A stretch of 64,000 nucleotides of DNA. Source: Microvelia longipes. Its lineage: Eukaryota > Arthropoda > Insecta > Hemiptera > Veliidae. How positions within the stretch are numbered: position 1 is the first letter of the stretch; each line of letters begins with the position of its first letter. The notes beneath the pieces are model-generated. The model worked only from the letters and a program-made list of their open reading frames with translations, was not told the DNA's origin and did no database searches. Both the position numbers and the translations under genes were made by a program. The DNA lies in contig JACMZG010000008.1 in NCBI GenBank assembly GCA_018340805.1, positions 31,339,775-31,403,774 on the forward strand, given 5' to 3'. Positions 57,315 to 64,000 of this stretch are shown here, in pieces.

Positions 57315-58183
57315 ACATAGTAAAGATTATATACACATAGTATAATATATATTACTCTAGAGAGGGCATAGCCTATCTTAATCTTAAGTCTATAGTTAAG
57401 TCATAGTCTATCTCAATATGTTAAGAGGCTTGAAACGTCATCTTGGGGCTCTGTGTGACGTGATTAAAACCTCCTCCTAGAAGGAGTTAAGGTGATAATA
57501 AATAAATTATTTTCGACTTTTTTGAATTAAACACGAAAACATTTTTCGTGTTTTGGTTTGTATTTTAAACCAAAACACGAAAACTTTTCTACAGCATAAG
57601 TTATAGTATTTTTGTTCTGTTTATTTGATTATATTAATAGTCAAAGGTTTTCTGGTTATATTTTCGATGTTTCAAAATTCAACTGATACGGGCCATAAAG
57701 AAAATTTATTAAAAAGTATTTCACATTAAACATTAATTGTAATAATTTAAATAGTTACTAATAATTAAATATAAATTAATTATTGTTTTTTAACAAATAT
57801 GTTTGTTAAATATTTTAAAAAACATTTAAGATGGAGGTTACTTAACTCGAGGTATAAAGGACAAATTTCAGTATAAGTTTTAAAATCATTAAATTCAAAA
57901 TAATATTAAATAAAAAAGTTTTTTTTAAAGATATTATTAAAGATTATAAAATTTTATGTAAATTTAATAAAAATCATCGCATTAGTCTTAATAGCTTTTT
58001 AGTCAGATCAATAATTTTTTTTTAAAGTTTTGGTCTAAAATTTAAAAAACATTATCAATTATTAAATATTAATTGTAAAAATATATTATTTAACAATTAT
58101 GAATAAATTTTATTATAAATAAAATGGAATATTTCATAATTATTTGTTTTGTGATATCCAAGATGGCGGAGGGGGGTATAGGA

Positions 58184-58260
58184 TATAAAAGGGAGGCACG
58201 GTCGGCTCTCGTCAGTCGGCCTTCTGCCTTCATGCAGAGCGGAATATCCGATGAAGTGAA
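58184..58260 (+). promoter_or_regulatory. TATA/initiator core promoter with first exon and splice donor
   Basis: TATAAAAG at 58184 is followed 30 bases later by an arthropod initiator TCAGTC (A at 58214). A 47-base putative exon contains an ATG (58233) and ends at a perfect donor GAA/GTAAGT (58261). A YY1-like CCAAGATGGCGG sits about 26 bases upstream of the TATA. The next exon is not identifiable here. This may be the promoter of a transposon gene or a host gene extending right. Confidence 0.6.
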
Positions 58261-58475
58261 GTAAGTTTCAAATTTTTATTTTGATATTCGTTTTAATCCA
58301 TATAATTTTAAATTTATTTAAAGTTTAACTAGAATCATTAAATATTTTGCATAATTATATAAGGCAATAGATGGCAATATATAAGTACGATATTTTTTAC
58401 ATTGCATTTTTAGCCATTTTGAATATTTTTATTTTCATTACCATTTACTATTATTCTCTTAACTCATGCTAACGT

Positions 58476-58514
58476 TACCTAGAGTGTCTGTATATATACG
58501 ATATACAGGCACTC
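58476..58514. repeat. Short inverted repeat
   Basis: AGAGTGTCTGTATAT and ATATACAGGCACTCT flank a few bases. ACAGGCACTCTAATG recurs near 62980. Confidence 0.7.
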
Positions 58515-58683
58515 TAACGTAACCTAATACAAGCTACTATTAACTATAACTGCAACTATTACTACAACCTATTACACATGCTATTACTATAACATAACTA
58601 AGGTCCCTTTTAAGAGATGAATTTTTAACAAAAGTAATATATAAACCAAGTGGGGAAACTCCTATACTTACTTTGTTCAGATG

Positions 58684-58828
58684 CGGGGTTAGGCAGGTGG
58701 TTTAACTCCTCCCCCCTCCCCAGTTGTCGTGTGAACGGGATTGAACACGGAGTTTAACCCTGAATCTCATTTTTTACGATGAAATATACCGTGTGAACAG
58801 TTAGGGTTGAAACCCCTGCCAAACCCCG
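58684..58828. mobile_element. Small MITE with about 23-bp terminal inverted repeats
   Basis: Left end CGGGGTTAGGCAGGTGGTTT, right end complement CGGGGTTTGGCAGGGGTTTC. An inner inverted pair is CGTGTGAACGG / CCGTGTGAACAG-like. 145 bp, no coding. Confidence 0.65.
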
Positions 58829-59029
58829 CTTGTGGACGAAGTAGCAGACACATGTAAAAAATTCGGACATGCGTGATCAGCTGTTTGCTGGCTCAAAAAT
58901 ATAAAAGTCCATAGAGATGTTATTGCTAGAGGGGCCCTATTGGTTGAATTTTGAATCTTCAAAAAAATAACCTATCTTCTACTTTCGATATAATCAAATA
59001 AACAGAACAAAATTATAGTAACATACACC

Positions 59030-59130
59030 TCGTCTACACGGTGTGTTCAACCCCCGTTTACACGGAGTAAAATCAGTGTCGAGGATTCAACCTGGTCTTC
59101 AGCCCAAACACATCGTGTAGACGCGAGGTA
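59030..59130. repeat. Inverted repeat hairpin, about 22-bp arms
   Basis: ACCTCGTCTACACGGTGTGTT (59028 on) pairs with AACACATCGTGTAGACGCGAGGT (to 59129), with two mismatches. It looks like a MITE of about 100 bp. Confidence 0.7.
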
Positions 59131-59336
59131 ATATATTAAATTACACAGATAATGGCATAGTTTTAATGTTAATGAAATATTAAAACACAGATAATGTTCG
59201 GTAAGCCAAAAACAAATGAGTTTTTGAAGGAGGTTTCAATGAGGTTACACGGAGCCCCAAAAAGAGGTTTCAGGCTTCTCAATGTATAGAGATGCTATGC
59301 CCCCTCTAGTATATAATCTCTATGGTATCTAACATT

Positions 59337-60165
59337 AATATGTACGTACTGATTTAAACATTTGTATTGAATTCTGTGAACTGTGAAATATTTGTTACAA
59401 TCATTAAAAGAGAAACTGTTTTGATAATACTATTTCGTTGATTAATTTACAGACGTAAGTTTATTGCCTTTTAAGTATAACTTAAAATTACGATTACTGT
59501 AATTATCCTTTTATTACGGAATACATTAGTGAAGGGGAAAACCCTGATTACTTGCAATAATATAAAAAAATTGAGTTGTGCAAACAAATGGAAGTTTAAT
59601 TTGCCGCTCGTTTTAAGTAATTTAAACAAACCTTGTATTTAATGAATCACACACCTCTATTGGATGTGACAAAATATATTTCTTACACAAATTATAAACA
59701 TTTCGTACTAAAAAGCATTTCGCGATTCAAAGAGATAGTTGTAAGGTTGGCAATACCAATGGCGGGAAAACGAAAGGGTGATCAAAATTTTTTTATTATA
59801 GGATTTGCATGGGAGCCATTGAAAATTCTTCTTTTATTCCTTTCTTGTTCGTTAATTTGTGATAAATGAGGTAAAAATTAATAGAACGACCATCGGTGCT
59901 AAAAAATTGCCAATATTTCATAGATAAATACTTCGAATATTCCAGGATTTTAAATATAGAATTAGGCTCTTATCACTACAGACTTGGATTTGTCCGATTT
60001 AACTAAGAAATAATAAACTTTAACGGATGATTTAAACAAAAATTTTACAAAAACGTGAATTTTTGAGTTATTTATTATTTTAGTGTTTAATAAAATGATT
60101 GATAAATTAAAACACCATTGCAGTGAAAATCGGCTTGTTATCAGTTAATTTAAATACCTGTAACT
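59337..60165. other. AT-rich sequence, nothing recognised
   Basis: Short ORFs occur but look random in composition; no repeat motif from elsewhere in the window was found. Confidence 0.35.
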
Positions 60166-60877
60166 AAAGTGATGTAGAAATTCATACAGTAGGGGTGGGG
60201 GCGGGGGACACAGTGTCTAGTTCTTGGTGGTAGTTCTCCCCCGGAATAAGCTGCTTTAGATGGACCTGCCCTAAGTTCACCCTTCTCCGCAGTGGCAGGT
60301 CGGTTCACCTTGTACCCATGTATAAAATAATTATTTCTTCAATTCCAAAATTAAAATTATTAAAAGGGTCTTGAACAATGTTAAAAATTGTATTAATTAT
60401 TTTAAAGGTATAATTTTCATAAACGCTTTTATAAAAATATAAACGCTGTGTTAATTTTAAGTAGACCTGATATCGTGATAACCATGATTTGTAGACAAAC
60501 ATCAAAAATGTTTGTAAACAAACATCAAACCGGGAAATTATAAATTTAATTTACGTCTTCGTTGTCTCATTATAACACACCTTTCGTAACACACGTTATC
60601 CTATTTTCTAAAAAAAATATCTTATAAGCTACTAAAAAGAAAAAAAAGTCAATGAATAAGATAAAATCGTCTTGTTTACATTTTTATAAACATAAATAGA
60701 AGTATTGATTTAAAACTGATAACAATAGTGATAAGGGCACAAGGTGAAAACTAGCGCTCGGTGCGGTTAGTTGATGCAACTAATCCCTGTTTTTTCGGAA
60801 CCACCTAAAACCAGGGAGTTAGACCACTGTGTCCCCCCGCCCCGACCCCTACTGTATGAATTTCTACATCACTTTAC
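60166..60877. mobile_element. 0.7 kb element bounded by inverted repeats
   Basis: AAAGTGATGTAGAAATTCAT, then ACAGTAGGGGTGGGGGCGGG and GGACACAGTG at 60166-60215, recurs in inverted orientation at 60810-60877. A lone copy of the same end lies at 18856-18920. The interior is AT-rich without coding. Probably a nonautonomous DNA element or two opposed insertions. Confidence 0.6.
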
Positions 60878-61139
60878 TCGTAACAACTAATTTAAACAAT
60901 TTAATGAAATTAAAAGGTAATTTTGTTTGTGTAAACTAAATTATTTAAAAGTAATAATTAACAATAACTAAAATAAAACACTATATTGTGATTTTCACAA
61001 TCTTATCACTCAATTTAAATACTCGTGACAATCCATTAATGAACCGTCCAGTATGACGGTTTCATACTGGACCGTCGAACCCTATTATCCCTTCTCACGG
61101 CTATAATCTTCGTCCTCGAAGACAAGGTCAGAGACAGGT

Positions 61140-61180
61140 ATAAAATAGGGCCTGCAGCGTCTCCATCTTCAGTTCAGTTT
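61140..61180 (+). promoter_or_regulatory. TATA box and initiator of the hammerhead repeat
   Basis: GGTATAAAATAGGG (TATA at 61140) is followed 32 bases later by TCAGTTCAGTT, an arthropod initiator (A at 61172). This would start a transcript about 35 bases before the hammerhead motif, the layout of an LTR-like promoter. Confidence 0.6.
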
Positions 61181-61345
61181 TGTAGAGCATTGCGTTTTCT
61201 ATCCATGATGTCCTACATCCCTGAAGATGCCTCCCACAGTGGAAGCGAAACGTCGGATTCTTCATCTACATTGACGCGGTCACCACCGGAAGACCTAAAT
61301 CTTCATGACAACAACCGCGGAAGCCTACGCAGTTTATTATACACA
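61170..61345 (+). mobile_element. Hammerhead-bearing dispersed repeat, intact copy
   Basis: The unit from CAGTTTTGTAGAGCATTGCG to GGAAGCCTACGCAGTTTATT is shared with copies at 23541-23658 and 52651-52816. The promoter and ribozyme suggest the LTR-like part of a Penelope-like retroelement or a retrozyme-type nonautonomous element. It reads through as a short ORF (PEDASHSGSETSDSS), which is incidental to the repeat. Confidence 0.65.
61207..61266 (+). ncRNA. Type I hammerhead ribozyme-like motif
   Basis: Core strand 1 is CTGAAGA (CUGANGA) at 61221-61227. Stem-loop II follows at 61229-61246 (GC and TCCCA pairing with TGG and AGC around a CAG loop, with a bulged C and one mismatch). Core strand 2 is GAAA (61247-61250), then CGTC. 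Stem I: ATCC (61217-61220) pairs with GGAT (61255-61258), and across an internal loop GATG (61207-61210) pairs with CATC (61263-61266). ACGT is palindromic, so stem III can form only between two copies, as in the dimeric hammerheads of Penelope-like elements. Cleavage would follow C61254. One extra U after CTGAAGA, before stem II, is a departure from the consensus. Confidence 0.55.
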
Positions 61346-61660
61346 CTTTTATCAAATATTTTATTAAAATTTGAATACGTTCGTCTTGACAGAGGTGGAC
61401 AGCTCATAATGAAAGATTAAGAAATATGTGCCAAGTTAATATTTGGCACATATTTATGTGCTGGAGTATTTGACTAAGGCTTAAGCTAAAGTAAGTCAGA
61501 AATAATAGATTAAGGGTTGTCTAGGTGTCTATATGACAAACTCCTTAATTGGTGTTGGTCATACAGAAAGAAGAATAAATAAAAAAATTCAAATCAACTG
61601 AATTTTATTACAAAATAAATTTTAACAATAAAAGAGAATTTTAAATCCTATATAAAATGG
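61346..61660. other. AT-rich sequence, nothing recognised
   Basis: No repeat or coding signal seen. Confidence 0.3.
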
Positions 61661-61664
61661 AATA

Positions 61665-61935
61665 TTATCATCATGTAGTATGCAAATGATGCCTCGATGA
61701 ACTTGATATTCTTGACGTGAGCATCGTTGTGAAGTTTATAGAAAAATTTGTGTCCAAATTTCTGTCACACAATGTAACCTTCATCAATGACAGGCAAGGT
61801 GACATTGACATAAACCTCCTCTACGATTGGATAGTCACTAAAAGTAGCCCTAGCGGCTAAAATTTTCTTCTTTTGACATTTGAAGTTGTATCGACAACCC
61901 AATGTAGGTGAATAAAGTCACTTGATGATTCTATA
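61665..61935 (-). pseudogene. Unidentified decayed coding sequence
   Basis: The minus strand reads LGCRYNFKCQKKKILAARAT, then FSDYPIVEEVYVNVTLPVID, EGYIV, a TGA, and in the same frame QKFGHKFFYKLHNDAHVKNI, KFIEASFAYYMM. About 80 codons with one in-frame stop, and another stop just upstream. The composition is protein-like and unlike the flanks. Family not recognised. Confidence 0.4.
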
Positions 61936-63110
61936 CCACTATATCCTCTTGTAAGCAGAATTGGAACATAAATTAAGAAAATGGCATTGACATCTAACAG
62001 CAGTACTTATGTATAAGTTAATTCAACTTGTGTAATGCATCCTTTATCAGTTTAAAAAAGCTAGCATACAAGTCCTCCAGATGATAAAAATTAATAGAAG
62101 ATATTTCATTCTACTGCAGCAATGCATGGAAGAGACTTAAGTTACTAATATTTACACAAAAAGCTGATATACATACTTCTTTTTTATAAGCAAATTACCT
62201 TTGATGATGAATACAAAAATAACAATTTGTACTAATTTTCTAGATACGAGTACATGTAAGATTTGAACCCATTGACGTCTGACAATTTGTTATGTATGTA
62301 AGAAGTTATCTAGAAAATAAATAGCTGTAAACATGTCAATGATCCTTGAAATTAACCACAAGGGCGTGCAGAATTATTAAATAATACCATGTCTAATAAT
62401 AAATTAGGTATTTTGAACATAACTATAGTAAACGAACAGTCCTACAAACACATTTTTTTCACCAAACTTTCAACACTTGTAACTTTAATAATACGAATGT
62501 AAAACTTGAACTTGATAGCTCATTGGGAGCGTACAACATTCTAGATCACAAATATAACATCTTCGGTAAGAAATTAACTACTATTTTCTCAAGGAAAGAA
62601 TTTTAAAAAAATTAACAGAAGAGAAAATTTCTCCATAAGCCGCCATATAATGAATCGGTTTGTTTGTTATCTAAGCTTCATTTTGCCTTAAAAATGAAAA
62701 AGGCCTGGACTTCTTTTCGTCTCTTATAGCAACATTAAACAGTAGTCTGTTTCAATTAAACTGTACTAAAATAAAATTGTTACATTTAACAGGAAAACAT
62801 GATATCGGTTGACATATAAACTTTAAGGGACTTTATTAAAACACTTTTTACAATGTATTCTTCGTCATCTTCTTCTTTCTATATTATTAAATGTCGGACA
62901 AATCGAATTTGCGTTCCAATGACCTTGAAAATGGACCAATCATTTTTGAGTACCCGGTTGTCTTCACTCTGATTATACAGGCACTCTAATGTCTAGTACT
63001 GTAAATAGTTTGTTTACATTTACAAAGGTTCACAAAATGGTTGCGCCCTTAGGAAAATTAGGGTAGATCTCGGAGTCTCCCGCTAGCCCATAGTCTCGAC
63101 ATCATGATGT
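61936..63110. other. Intergenic, nothing recognised
   Basis: Ordinary AT-rich sequence with no repeat shared with the rest of the window, except ACAGGCACTCTAATG near 62980. Confidence 0.3.
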
Positions 63111-63125
63111 CTTGACACTTTTCAT

Positions 63126-63735
63126 GGCACGATTCTACTTTTTATCTACACTTGATAACTCGACCCTTTTAATTGAACCATTTGTAGATGTTACGGTGTG
63201 TCAAGACATTCAACAAGTGTCGATTAAACGTAGAATCCTATCGGGGTATAAATATTAAAAATAAATATTTCCATCTCCTAAGATGAAAATATTTATTAAA
63301 AATATTAAATGTTAAAAATAAATATTTTCATCTTAGGAGATGGAAATATTTATTTTTAATATTTTATACCCCGACAGATTCTACGTTTAATCGACTACTA
63401 CTGTACTAGGATATTGACTATAAAGCCTGACACTAGTATAGGTGTCAATCTTGCATAGAATCAGGACAGGGTGTCTCATATTTGTCGTCCTGTACAAACT
63501 CTATGTTACATTGACACATGTCATGGTTTAAACGATGCCTCGACAGATAGAGGGACCCCCCGTAAGGGCTGGAAATATTTACTTTTAATATTTTGACCCT
63601 GGCAGGATTCTACGTTGTATCAACACTTATATGTCTGACATTCAAGTGTCGAATACAAACAAGACGAAACATCGACACATGGTTCAGTTAAAAGTGTTGA
63701 GGTTATCAAGTTTCGATACAACGTATAATCCTGCC
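63126..63735. repeat. Cluster of alternating inverted copies of a GATTCTACGTT motif
   Basis: The motif GG(C)A(G)GATTCTACGTTnnATC, followed by nACACTT, occurs at 63126 (+), 63219-63240 (-), 63372-63395 (+), 63601-63628 (+) and 63700-63735 (-). Around the second and third copies the arms extend to 77 bp (63219-63295 and 63319-63395, a few mismatches, 23-base loop), a strong cruciform. 63601-63621 pairs with 63715-63735 (one mismatch). Confidence 0.85.
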
Positions 63736-64000
63736 ACGAAAAGTGTCGGCTACGTGGGGATCTGGATAAATTTGAGCCCACTCCTAGTGGACAAAATGTG
63801 AACTACATGCCATGTTTCACAAAAAATCTCATTTGTTTTCCACTTGGTTTATTTATTACTCTAGCTAAGGGTCTTTAGACCCCACAGATATTCTGTACTC
63901 TCCTCAAGGTACAACACTCTGCCCTGTATTTTGTTTCGCTATACACTATAATATATTGGTCGTCTATATCACTAATGTGTGATATAGACGATCAAGACTG

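Larger units (their letters stand above)
57315..59336. mobile_element. 2 kb element with long inverted repeats
   Basis: The left arm has block A (57315-57485: AAAGATTATATAC, GAGAGGGCATAGC, TAAGAGGCTTGAAAC, TTGGGGCTCTGTGTGAC, AAACCTCCT) and block B (57598-57700: TTGTTCTGTTTATTTGATTA, TTCAAAATTCAACTGAT). The right arm carries both in inverted order: B' 58933-59030 and A' 59212-59336. Arms are diverged. The interior carries a core promoter, a MITE and repeated AAGATGGnGG blocks, but no transposase ORF. Best read as an old foldback or long-TIR nonautonomous DNA transposon. Target duplications were not identified. Confidence 0.6.

Noticed and set aside
61190..61420. 76-codon ORF (PEDASHSGSETSDSS)
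   Set aside because: It lies within a dispersed repeat whose sequence is better explained by the ribozyme and promoter; other copies do not keep the frame.

Overview
This is eukaryotic nuclear DNA, AT-rich and intron-rich, almost certainly from an arthropod and most likely an insect. The ribosomal protein, phosphatase and galactosyltransferase sequences are animal-like. Introns run from about 70 bases to 5 kb and are full of SINE-, LINE- and MITE-like debris and (AT)n microsatellites. I cannot name the species.

Layout. (1) 47-16287, + strand: the last 15 coding exons of a long coiled-coil centrosomal gene, best matched to CEP164; its 5' part lies before the window. (2) 25178-26445, - strand: ribosomal protein S19, with an apparent one-base shift at its start codon and a probable noncoding first exon near 27.45 kb. 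(3) 35832-50928, + strand: a nine-exon secreted purple acid phosphatase (ACP7 type). Its seventh exon, which should carry the HxH metal ligands, is scrambled by small deletions. (4) 55073-56128, - strand: an intronless type II membrane beta-1,3-galactosyltransferase (GT31). CEP164 and RpS19 converge, RpS19 and ACP7 diverge, ACP7 and the galactosyltransferase converge. They are unrelated housekeeping genes; I see no pathway linking them.

The rest is repeats. They include a family of at least three large repeats with an internal 5S-rRNA-derived module; several tRNA-like SINEs; two dead LINE reverse transcriptases inside phosphatase introns; a Tc1/mariner tail; an 11-codon minisatellite; and about a dozen (AT)n arrays, several joined to specific repeat families. 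The right-hand 8 kb is different: a 2 kb inverted-repeat element with a TATA/initiator promoter inside it, a small MITE, an inverted pair 0.7 kb apart, and a cluster of alternating inverted motifs with 77-bp hairpin arms.

The most striking item is at 61207-61266. A repeat with its own TATA/initiator promoter holds a hammerhead-ribozyme-like core (CTGAAGA, stem II, GAAACGTC, stem I with an internal loop), as in Penelope-like elements and retrozymes. Two decayed copies lie elsewhere in the window.
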